Source of the DNA: Klebsormidium nitens
Taxonomy: Eukaryota > Streptophyta > Klebsormidiophyceae > Klebsormidiales > Klebsormidiaceae
Assembly (NCBI GenBank): GCA_000708835.1
Contig: DF237030.1
Location: 62,001-126,000, forward strand
Direction of reading: 5' to 3'
Length of the DNA: 64,000 bases
In this document: positions 24,301-45,904 of the stretch, one piece after another
Layout: each line of letters opens with the position of its first letter
How positions within the stretch are numbered: the stretch's first letter is position 1
The notes under the pieces: generated by a model
What the model was told of the DNA's origin: nothing
What the model saw: only the letters and a program-made list of their open reading frames with translations
The model's database searches: none
Position numbers and translations under genes: made by a program

Positions 24301-26414
24301 ACAGTTGCAGTACGGGTATGAGCTCTTCCACAGCACGGTTCTTGGCTGATTGTCGACTCCCAATCGAACCGGAATTGAACCGGTCGAGTGCCCGTGCAAG
24401 CTATAACAGCGCCTTCAGAAGCTGTATTGTCCAATCACGGAGCGAAGCTCCAGCTTACGTTCGGATGTCCTCTAAAAAAATAAAAGAGCCCGGAGTCCAC
24501 TGAAACTATAAGCACTTCAAGAGTTCTGAACCTGAACACTTCTCGTCAAATACCAAGTAGATAAGGTGAGTCACCTGTATGCCCCCATCTTCCCCAAACT
24601 GGCCGTGTAGAACAGGCCACATGATGTCAGCGTTCTCCTTCAAGTGACGAAGGAAGTCCTTGTGTGTTTGGAAGCGCTGGGCAGTACTGCAGCAAACATG
24701 AGCACTTGAGCATGAAATCACAGTGACGTGAGCACAAGCGCAAACGACAGAGTTTTGGAGAATTGTTTGGCCTGGAGAAGTATGTTAACCAACTAGCCGT
24801 AAACTCCACCTTTATGATAGCCTAAGAGCTGCAAGAAGCAGAGGTGATTCGGACAGATCTGCAAGTCGCAATGCTTGCTCCTAATCACTTCTTACGAAAG
24901 CAAGGGGGGTGGCCACAGTTTTTGATGACAATACATGATTGCTTGCAGACAGTGAGAGCAGGACTAAGAGGGTTGTCCATGTACCTGGCAAGTTTGAAGT
25001 CGAAGTCGGAGGGCGTATTGGAATACATCTGCGCCAAGGATAGGCGGGTGCGTTAGAGTCTGGTTTCGATATTGACCTAAGCACGCCAGCTGATGATCAA
25101 GCAGGACTTCTGATATTTGCCCTCCTTCTTACAGCCATAATATGCTATTGCTGAAATCATCATATGAGCCACAATCAATCTGCCAGCACTAGTTGGCGAG
25201 AAAACCGATTTCCAGACACCTTTCGTCACCTTGCAGAAGGACAGAAGCCTTAGCGCACCTAGACGTGTGTAACTCTCAACTCCTTTTTCCAATCTGACCC
25301 GTACCGTCCCTGCGGACTGAGCTCACCTGCTACTCTGCGTTTGCCTGACATGATATTTTCCAGATTGTGGCACTGATCGATCAAACCACATGTCAAATGA
25401 TGTGCCAAACTCCAAGGTTTCATTGTGCCATCAAAGCAAGCGGATATTCCCCTTTAGCTTGGAGCCAAGGCTCACCTGTGCAGTTGAGATTGCATACGCT
25501 TGCAGGTTTTGGTCCAAGTAATATGGGGACACGTTAATGTCAGATGACTGCAAAAGGAGGTACGGAGTTGTTGAAGAGGTGTCAGTCAAGTCACAGGACG
25601 GTGCCAATTCCCTCTGCCTTATCAACAGAGCATAGAAATCAATACCCAAAACCTTTGTTGTTATCGAAGGAGTGGAAAGCTCTGCGAGCGCTGCTCCTTC
25701 AGAGGTTGCGGAAAAACTGGAAGTACGTCCACAGCGTTCCCCTTTTGTCTGGAGCTTGGCAGCGTTACATCGCACTCAAGGCCTTTGCACAGACTGTTCA
25801 GTTCATCGGGGCAACATCAAAACAAACGAGTCGCAGGTCCTGAGGCCCGTTGACATCATTTGCAACAAACCAATTCACTTTGATAAAACGATCATCATAC
25901 TTCCACCAAATGATGGTGGTTTAGAAGTATGTTGGTGACACCCCCCCAATGTTGAGACTAAAAACTTAGCATTGTAGACCTCTACCTGCAGGTGGTCGAG
26001 CACACTTCTTGCAGAATTCAGTGATATGCCCCTCTCAGCAGACGGTCCCCCACAGATGATTGCAACCCTCAGGGGTCTGGTCGTGCTCCCCTCATCGGCT
26101 TGTGGAGCTTTGCTCTCCATCTTGAGTTGATCCTTAGACTTCTGACCACCCTGTGAGTGGTCGCAAGAGGCACTCCTCGTCCCTATACCCCGGCTTTGTG
26201 ACGAGATACTTCGGGGTTGGCTGTCAATTGGTGGAATGAGAATGGACTTACAACTCTCTGCTGATTGAATCAGAGCGCTTTTCTTCGCATGCTTGAATCC
26301 ATTGATGATCATGCAGCATTCTTTGTTGGTCCCAGAAGGTTGATGGAAGTTGGTGGATCCGCGCGCTATGACACAACCACCTGTCCGTGGTGGTGTTATG
26401 CTTTGCGCCAACAT
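18392..26414 (-). CDS. DDL: Tandem (two-module) D-alanine--D-alanine ligase, probably plastid-targeted
   Basis: Thirteen minus-strand exons: 25986-26414, 25476-25547, 24985-25028, 24575-24686, 23908-23979, 23547-23609, 23119-23196, 21920-22639, 20705-21406, 19578-20275, 19046-19154, 18807-18869, 18392-18517. They total 3288 nt, 1095 aa, with all phases matching. Two fused ATP-grasp ligase modules are seen. Module 1: [62 protein letters not shown]. Module 2: [68 protein letters not shown]. This is the plant architecture of At3g08840-type proteins. The enzyme makes D-Ala-D-Ala for peptidoglycan; in streptophytes it is tied to a plastid wall. The first ~75 residues are Ser/Arg-rich without a domain, consistent with a transit peptide (inference). 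Gly/Asn/Arg/Asp-rich inserts in exons 8 and 10 are encoded by TTCCG-type simple sequence. Confidence 0.93.
19840..19875 (+). repeat. TTCCGTTTCCG simple-sequence tract inside DDL exon 10
   Basis: Tandem TTTCCG/TTTCCGT units encode the RNGNGNGK-like insert of the D-Ala-D-Ala ligase on the minus strand. A similar but longer and less pure tract occupies about 22105-22175 in DDL exon 8 (TTCCGCTTCGGTCCGTTTCC-like). Both fall in loops between conserved blocks of the enzyme. Confidence 0.7.
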
Positions 26415-27731
26415 GGTTTCACGAAAGCAGCAAAGATCTAGGACACCCCTTGGTGCTCCATCATGACGAGCGCAGCACTTCTATATGCTCTCTGATCCTC
26501 AGCCCATTGGGCAAGTACAGGTTGCATGCAGTAGTACTAGTAGTCCTACACCACATTGCAAAACTGTGCTCTCTAGAGGCAGCGCTGCTCTTGACCTAGC
26601 TTGACCCAGCTTGATTTCCGAGTTCAAGTGCTCATGAGTGAACAAATCTCAGCATTCCAAACGCTGCATTAGCCTTCATGTCTCTGAACGTTGGTCGGCT
26701 TTTATAGATCTCTTCGTTCATGAGTCGAGCAGGCTCGAGCTACAACATTGACAAAATCATGAGTGGTTAGCTCAGACAAGTTCATGAAGGCATGTTGCTG
26801 AGCAGAAGCAGAAGCTTCGCTATCAGAGGAGCTGGTTGTGTTTCTGGCTTGAGAGATTCCGAGATGTTTAGCAATGAAAGAGGCAACAGAGTTGTTCGAA
26901 ATCTAGTGATGTTGGTTGCGCTTCTCTCACTCTAGTGTCCATCGCGCTTGAGGACACGATCTTAAAAAGCTGGAGAAAATCAATGCAGGCGGTTGCTAGA
27001 ATCATCTGAGAAAGTGAATTCAGAAGAGCAAGATTTGTTTGTGGGAGTGGACCAAGAAGAAGTGAGAAGTCCAGAGAATCTTGCTTATGAACTAGCAAAT
27101 GCTAGAAAGTCCAGAGAAAGGCGCCAAATTTCGGAACCATAAGAATACCGAAGGCTCGGCCCTTTCTTCTTTTTAGCAGAACAATGTTCCAAAGAGCCCA
27201 CCGCACAAGAGCCGCCTGTGACGTTTGCAGCCAGTGGGGTATATGACGGCTTGTCACTTTGCATTGGACGGCTTCTAAAACAGCCGGGAGAGACCATGGA
27301 ACGATCATGTTGAGATAGAGGTGAGCTGCGAACGGTTCGTTGACAGGCCATGCATGGGTTTTGATATGTTGATTACATGTTTCGTAGTTGTTGCACTAGC
27401 AGTCGTTGATATCTTGTACCAAGGAGGCAGTTAGCTGAGTTAGCTCACCGGTCAATGATACATACTTCTGACTCATTGAAGAGCAATAGTTTTTCGAAAA
27501 GTACCACCAGCATCAAACGCAGGGGGGATTTGCGTTATCTTCTACATTCATTGATTGGCGCGTTCTAGTACTTTCTTTGGCACGAGGACGGATGGAATAG
27601 TAGACCACCAACCACTTGGCTGCATTTGTTATCAATGTCAAAAAACGGCATTTCAAAAACTCCAAGGTACTCCCCACAAGAAGGACACCACCACTCCATC
27701 ACACTCAAGATGTCTTTGTCCTGCCATCCAG
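26415..27731. promoter_or_regulatory. Divergent gap between DDL and the BRP1-like gene
   Basis: The gap holds both promoters and possibly 5' exons of the BRP1-like gene, whose true start I could not place. No telo-box is visible, unlike the other three divergent gaps. A short inverted repeat (TCGAGC-AG-GCTCGA) occurs near 26733-26746. No other feature is supported. Confidence 0.4.
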
Positions 27732-39159
<11,428 letters not shown>

Positions 39160-40185
39160 CTTGCGCTGCGTCGTGTGGATCTCGGGCACAGACCAGCTTC
39201 CATGGTCATTGGACACTCCTACGTGCAACCGGCCCCGCACGTCGTTGCATGGCAGGTGTTGTACATTTGGGTCATTTCGTGCTTTGGAAAGGGACCGGCC
39301 CTTTACGCGCTGTCAATGAGGAATTCTACTTTTGTGTACGTGCGCAGTACGTTTTGAGCTCAGTGGTGCTTAATGTGTGCGGCCAGGAGTTCTAGCTTCT
39401 TGCCTGACGCGCTGACAAGGTACGGTAGTCGCGACTGTTGTTATGTCGGACTCAGATGTATAAGCCATCTAGCAATTGCCCGAGTGGAAAATCAACCATG
39501 CATCGCATGTGACAATGGATCGCGTCGCATTTGGTGGCATGGACAACCGTACGCGGTAGTGGTGCGCTGGCAGTGCGGCCAACGTGGGCACTTGTGTGGT
39601 TCGCCGCCGCCGCGCGAAATGTCATGGTCGATCAGGCGCGCGCTGGCCTATGCATATAGAAGCAGACGATAATCCGGGCGGCGGCGTATAGCTTGAACAG
39701 TTAAACCTTACAGAACATATATCGATCGAGTCTGATCTGCCATCACACTGGATCTCAGACAACTTAATGCATGCATGGGAGTCGCGCGCACTGCGGCAGC
39801 CTGCACGCACACATGCCGCCCCTGTATGCATGCAGAATCGACCCAACATGCACATAACAACGTCAGAAATGTGCACTATACGTACTACACTCTTCATTGC
39901 ATCTCATGCGGCCAGGCCCGACGCGCACCACACCATCTCGGCCGTGCACGCCCAGCATTGATATAGCAAGCAAGCATCTTTATACACCCGAGTTACGGTG
40001 TTGTTAGCTGTTCAAGGTCGATCGAGCTAGAATAATTGCAGGGCATACTCGCAAGCGTCAGTCCGATACTCTTTGCTGCCTCATGTTTCTCTCCATTACA
40101 GCGCATTAAAGGTTGAGCGGGGACCGAGTCGGTGCCTTTTGACTTACAGCTGGGGTTCGGCACGTTAGCAACATGTCGTGTCAAT
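39160..40185. other. Convergent 3'-3' intergenic gap with a palindrome-rich island
   Basis: The gap lies between the 3' ends of the BRP1-like gene and the AKR gene. No gene is supported. About 39640-40040 is dense in ATGCATGCATG, ATCGATCGA, TATGCATATA and GATCGAGCTAG words, like the islands near 5.3, 17.9 and 51 kb. Confidence 0.6.
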
Positions 40186-43100
40186 TCAGTTGTTCTCTGG
40201 CTTACCGCTCGGCCAGGAAGCATTCTGAAGCGGAGACAAAACACTCTCAACTTCATTCAACAGACGCTCGTCAAGTGCGCCGTTCACTACCGCCTCTACG
40301 TTTGCTCTAACCTGCAATGACAAAGTCAGGAAAAGGTGAACCGGTTGCACCAATGCTTCAACAAGTACACGGAGTCGGTCAACCTTCAGACGTCAATCTT
40401 GTTCCTTTGATCCTTCTGAAACGAGACTAGAGCACATGGCTTCAACAGAGTGCCAATGCAGAACATTCGCTGGCCCGCGCAACTTTCGAAAGTGCATTCA
40501 ATTCGACAAGCACAAGCAACCATCATACGTTCGCAACCGCAGAACACAAGATACCAAAGTATGAAGCGAAGGATCAATAGAAGACACGCGTCCAGCTTAC
40601 GATCGCCGGCGACGCCATCCCCACAAGCGTGGTTGCGATGAACGGATTTGCCGTTGCGAACTGCAGCGCCAGCGTGGTGACATTCTTCCCGTGCGACTTG
40701 GCGACTTCGACGGCCTTCTTGCACGCCCCCTGTAAGAGAAGCGTAAAATCTTGTTCCTCTAACAACAATCGATTCATAGAGGGTAAGTGCCATCAAAGGT
40801 AACAGCAACACTTGACGGAAAAACCAAAGCCGTTCTTTACACCGACCTGTTTCCACCTTAATCCCCTAGCTGACTCCACCTGTCTCAAGACCTTGAGATT
40901 ACCATACAGGAACTTCGAAACGCCAAACAGATGGGAAACGCTTCTGTGTATCCAGCGCCTCTGAAACTTTGACTGCTACGCTTGTCGTTAGTCCACCAAA
41001 GTCTCAAGCGGCCCTTCAATAGAGGTCCTCAGAGGGGCGCTGAGAACAATCTGGCAGCGCCATCTGTGCAGAACTCCAAGCGGGGGACTTCGATGCTTGA
41101 ACTGCAAAGCTTGCATCTGAGCAGCGTCGCTCTGATTTCTTGGGCATTAGAAGTAGCCGGTCGTGAATGACGACGCGCTGCACCCTGCACCATTCTTTGC
41201 TCCCTCTGCTTTTGATCTAGAGGGATCCCGAATGGCTCGGATTGTAGCCCAAACTAAATTGCCGCTCATGTCCTGCCTTTTTTAGTGTGCTCAGTACCAA
41301 TGCCTTGTGAAGCCACAATTGTCACTGTCCGAGGCCATCACTCACAGAACACCACTGCAAGACGGTAAACCCCTTTGCTTGTAACTGATAATCTGCATGT
41401 CATTTGACGACCTCAGGACAACCGGCAATAGCCGGCTCTTTCAGACAGCGGCATAGTAGTATTCTCAGATCGAAGTCTTGAGATCAGTTGAGAGTGTCGG
41501 CCGTACCTTGATCTCGTCTGAAGCGGGATGCCAGTCCGGAGGCCCTTGTTCCGTCAAAAGGCCCATCGACAGCGGACTAGCGTTGATCACGCCTACGCCC
41601 TTTTCCTGCACAGGCACGTGGCGTGTGTGAGGCAGAGTGTATCAAGGATAAGCAAATCGCAAAAGGCAATGCTGCAAAGTTTGTATGTTCAGAGGGATGG
41701 TGGTGACAGCGGAGGGAGAGCAAAAGCGAACGAGAAGCGGAGCTTCGAGAAAGCATCGGACAAGCCGTGAATGCATTGGCAGCGCTTTCAAGTTTGAAAC
41801 AGTTTATCGAACCAGCAAACGGAATCGACCAAAAGCAGCAGGAAACTGAGCTAATTAAAGCGCTCAGGCCGAAGGGGATGGACGAGATAGGGGCTTGCTT
41901 TGCAAAAGCTCTGCTTCCGGAACGGTCCTCAGTCGAGCAGAGACTTTCAGGAAAACAAACACAATCCAAATCCACAAAAGGTTTGATCTTGTGAGTTGCG
42001 TTTACTCTGCTCAAATCCGCACTTTCAGGTGTCCAAAGGCGAGTCAGAGCGCCAGGGCGACATGTCTCACCTCTAGGTACGGCAGCAGGTCGCCCAAGCT
42101 GCGGTCGTTCAGACTGTAGTGGCAGTACGACAGAACGACGTCAACGGTCCCTGGGGCTACACGATCCAGTACGTACTTGTAGATCTTTAGGGGAAGCCCG
42201 GTGATTCCGATGAAGCGCACCTTGCCGGCCTCCTTGAGTTTCTGGAGGGCAGGGAGCGTCTCCTCGATGATCTGCACAGGGTTACAAGACAGTTGAGAGA
42301 AAGTTATCAGCTGGATTAGAGCTAGTTAAAAGATAGTTAAAAGATAGTCAAAAACGGTGGTGCAGAGAAGGGTGAAGTGTTACTGTGGAGTAGATATGAG
42401 AAAGCGAGGAAAGCGGAGCAGTTGAGACTGGCTTCCGAGCTACATGAGCAGATGCTTATCACATGGTAGGATGAAGCGGGGAGTGGCTCCTCAACGATGT
42501 CCCAGGGGACGCATCGGTCAAACCAAACTTTGCAAGGCCATCAAAAACCAAGTCCATATCCAATTTCAGTGCACGTGGGTAACGGAAGATGGTCAACCAG
42601 GGTTTCAATGTCCCAAATGAAACACATTTGGATGTGATGAAAAGGCAACGAAGAAAACCTGCGGGACTCATCCAGAACGCTAAGATCTTTCATCAGTTGC
42701 ATCCCGAGTACACCACTTCATCTGCTCAGACACTGGGTAGCGCCGATGTAAGTCAATCTTCAGTCTCGCAAGGCTCTCCTGATTGTTCAGGGTCCTTAAC
42801 CCCACTCGCTAACCCTCTGGAACTAAGAAGATAAGGAACGCTGTTTCCTGGGAAACTGACCTGGTCAAGTGAGCCGTACTCGATATCATGGCACTGTATG
42901 ATATCAATGTATTCGACGTTAAGCCTGGCGAGGCTCTCGTCCACGCTCTTTGTGACCCGTTCCGCACTGAAGTCGAACACGTCCTGGCCATACCGCCCGA
43001 CCTTGGTAGACAGCACAAACTTGTCGCGCGGGATGTCCTTGAGCGCCTTTCCGAGGTTGGTCTCAGCTAGCGTTGCGCCATAAAAGCTGCATATGCAAGC

Positions 43101-44268
43101 GAAATGACCCTCCTTTTGTGTGCTTTGGCTGGCAAAAACAAAATGAAGCCAGAGATGAAGAAGAGTGCCATTTGCGCTTGGGTAAGTCTTAAGAAGGGAC
43201 AGTCGCACTAAGCCTTGAGTGAGCATGATCACATTTGGGTTTGCCACTGAGTGCGCTGCTAAGATTATGTGTCACAAGATAACAGTGCCAGTAACTTTCA
43301 ACTTCTGAAGTGTGGTACGACAAGCATTGATGATCTGAAACAGGCGCCTCCAAAGAGGTCCACCCTCGACCACCCTCCAATCGAGCAGGGAGAAAACATA
43401 AGCTGCAAAAAAGTCACACTTGATCACTAGGCTTCAGTTGCAGCAGGCGCTCCGCTCTATGTGCGTCTACTCTGCAAATTTGGTCTCTGTGTGCAATCGA
43501 ATGTTGTTTCAGTTGAAAGCAAACAGATATCCGCACAAAAGTAGACAATGTTGCATTGCCTTGTTGTCTGATCAATCAAGCGGCAAGTCAAAGCTGCCGC
43601 ACACAGACTTGTTGAGTAAGCATGCCGCCAATCCAGTCTGGACTCGCTTAAAACTCTCGGTGGTGCCCTTGTCAATCACACGATGTGAATCTGAGCATGC
43701 TGCAAAACAGCAAAAGAATGCAGATGGAGACCAACATGCTCCAGAACAAAAGTATCGCACGCACTCACGGCGACACGTCAATGAAGTTGATGCCGAGTCT
43801 GATGGCCTCATGCACCGCCTCAACACCATCCGCCTCTTTCAGGTCCCCAAAAACGTTGCCAAGGGGAGACGCTCCAAACCCGAGGATTGAAACTTCAAGA
43901 CCCGTCTTTCCTAGCTTCCGTTTTGGTAACGCAGTACCAGCCATTGGACCAAGAGTTGAGTTCGCGTTGCTCTCCTGTGGACTCCACGCAAATGGGCCCT
44001 CAAAAAAGCTCGCCACAAAGCGCCGCGTCTCGGCCGCCTTCTCGCGCGTGCCGCCGAGCTTCGAATACAAGAGAAGCACGACGAAAGAAGCAAGAGCAGC
44101 CCGCAGCCCAATGCCAAACCAATCAACCTTGCTCGTGTTCCTTAGAAAAGGGATTGCTTCCACGTCTCCGCTTTGCGCCCCCTTTCCCTTCTTCTTCCAG
44201 TAGTTGTCCTCGCTGTCTGCCGCACCGGTGGTATCGTCCTGCGGCTGCTGCGTTGCTCGCTTCCTCAT
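40186..44268 (-). CDS. L-galactose dehydrogenase-like aldo-keto reductase with N-terminal membrane anchor
   Basis: Six minus-strand exons: 43769-44268, 42861-43086, 42071-42271, 41507-41605, 40601-40729, 40186-40311. They total 1281 nt, 426 aa, all phases matching. The AKR barrel resembles plant L-GalDH, the NAD-dependent enzyme making L-galactono-1,4-lactone in ascorbate synthesis: LGKTGLEVSILGFGASPLG, LGINFIDVSPFYG, KFVLSTKVGRYGQD, CHDIEYGSLDQ, FIGITGLPLKIYKYVLDRV, ASPLSMGLLTEQGPPDWHP, LVGMASP and a WPSGKPENN end. The AKR tetrad is recognisable as Asp and Tyr in DVSPFYG, Lys in STK and His in QCHD. Ahead of the barrel lie ~110 extra residues: a charged segment, one hydrophobic helix (about residues 43-63, WFGIGLRAALASFVVLLLY) and a linker. 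Land-plant L-GalDH (~320 aa) lacks this, so a tail-out membrane location is inferred. Start is the first ATG in frame. Confidence 0.9.
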
Positions 44269-44407
44269 GTCAGCTAAACCAAAGGACCTCAAAGGTGCGT
44301 CTTGAGTTGGTCGCAGGCGTCAGCCGCGACAAAACAAGAAGTGCCAATTTGGCGAACTTGCATTCACTGATTCAGAGGGGAATCTCTGGCACTGGCAGTC
44401 AGCATGG

Positions 44408-44446
44408 CTTAGGGTTTCCAGGGCCCATGGGACAAAAACCCTAAAC
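44408..44446. promoter_or_regulatory. Inverted pair of telo-boxes
   Basis: CTTAGGGTTT at 44408-44417 and AAAAACCCTAAAC at 44434-44446 are opposite-strand matches to the plant telomere repeat, 140-180 bp upstream of the AKR start codon. Telo-boxes are known promoter elements in plants. Confidence 0.65.
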
Positions 44447-44499
44447 TTCTTTTTCTAGGGACAGACCTGACATCATGATAACCCCATGATAACCTGTAA

Positions 44500-44992
44500 G
44501 GGGCTATTCGCATGCCACCGTTCCGCTAAAATTTTAACGGGGCTTTAGCGGAACCACGTGGCTCTTCATCCGAGCCCGGGTAACGGAATAGCGGCCGCAT
44601 GCCTTTCCGCGAATTGGACATTACCGCAAACCTCCGGGATTCCGGAGCTCCACGTGCACGGCCGGCCGGCCGGTCCCGGACACCGGGTGGACCAGCCCCG
44701 CTGGAAACAGACTCGGAGAAGCCTGGGAGGCTGGCAGGCGAGGGAGGGGTACAAACTTTATTGAATCGTGGCCGTTCGATGTGCCACGGCGGCTTTTAGC
44801 GGAACCCGCTACAATCTGTAGAATGTATATGGCCGGTTATACAATGTAGCGGAATCGCTACAATGTAGCGGGATTCCGTGCGTGCGAAAGTTTTGGTTTA
44901 AGCGGAAAAGGGTGCATGCGATGGTAATTTTCTCGGTTTTCCGCCAGAATGTAGCGATAATGTAGCGATAGCGGTGGCATGCGAACAGCCCC
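44500..44992. mobile_element. Non-autonomous MITE, PIF/Harbinger (Tourist-like), 493 bp
   Basis: The ends are 21-bp terminal inverted repeats with one mismatch: GGGGCTATTCGCATGCC at the left and the complement of GGCATGCGAACAGCCCC at the right. They are flanked by a TAA direct repeat (44497-44499 and 44993-44995), the 3-bp TWA target duplication typical of PIF/Harbinger. No transposase frame is present. A perfect 10-bp hairpin (TTCCGCTAAA at 44521, TTTAGCGGAA at 44544) and repeated ACAATGTAGCGG words lie inside. Confidence 0.85.
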
Positions 44993-45904
44993 TAAGTTTA
45001 ATTAAGGTAGGTATTGTGACCACGTACAGAGTTATTAATTGCTCTCAGCCGTACAAAAGCTTCGAATGTTTGGAAGCAGAGCAGCTATCACCGAGTTGTT
45101 TCCAGGATATATACGGCCGTCCATCTCGACAGTGGACGACCAACTTTGTGCCTAAGGTATGACGAGATAAGCAGGAGGCAGACTGTTCTAACTTCTTATA
45201 CACACTCCACTGCCGGTCTACCCTTGGTTGAAGGTTTTTTGAAGGCCGTTCGCGTCTGCTTCGCCGACTGTTCGGAATTTGCCTGGTAAGTGGTGAATAT
45301 GCTAGCTCCAAAAAGAATCATCTCTAAGGCAAACTTCCATAGCGTATTGTCAAATGTCCCATACCTTATATGAAAATTATTTTGGAGGGCCATGTAATTA
45401 ATTCTGAAGGGGAATGGACGTCATCCTGCGGATCGAGACAAGCCCGCGGGCCGCGGCCCATGTATGATGTACGGCAGCTGCAGTGCGGTCGTTCGCCGCC
45501 CCCGGGAAGGATCCACAACGACAGCCATTGGCATCAGCTAGCTGGCAGATTGAATGGCGCCAGGATGGCGCCCCACATTTATAGCTAAGTAGGCTTGGCT
45601 GGGGTGGTCATTTTGCGGCAGCCATGCGCCCAGGCAGCTCTGGAGTCCGAGCTCCCATATGCTGCCTAACGAGCCTGCTCCAGGGATGTTATAAGTTGTG
45701 GCGGGGCTTTCATTGAAACAAGCTTCTTTCCTTCATGGTCTCAATGGCGGCCGGCGAGCATGATCTATCAAGGTATTCAAAAGAGAAGCAGGTGTAGAGA
45801 GAGCACATAGTTTCTGTTTAAGCAGTAGGTCAGTAGGATAAGCAGATAGCTCAAAACCTGGGAACGTGTTGTCAAGCTTGCATACTTGCAAATTTGATCC
45901 TTGG

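Larger units (their letters stand above)
44269..45904. promoter_or_regulatory. Divergent gap between the AKR and HD-Zip genes
   Basis: This 1.6-kb gap contains paired telo-boxes close to the AKR start, a 493-bp MITE, and a palindrome- and GC-rich stretch at about 45410-45720. Promoters of both genes must lie here. No further coding sequence is supported. Confidence 0.5.

Noticed and set aside
24368-24384. A perfect tRNA-like T arm on the minus strand (ACCGG stem, TTCAATT loop) in a DDL intron
   Set aside because: No matching D arm, anticodon arm or acceptor pairing is found upstream; probably chance or a remnant.
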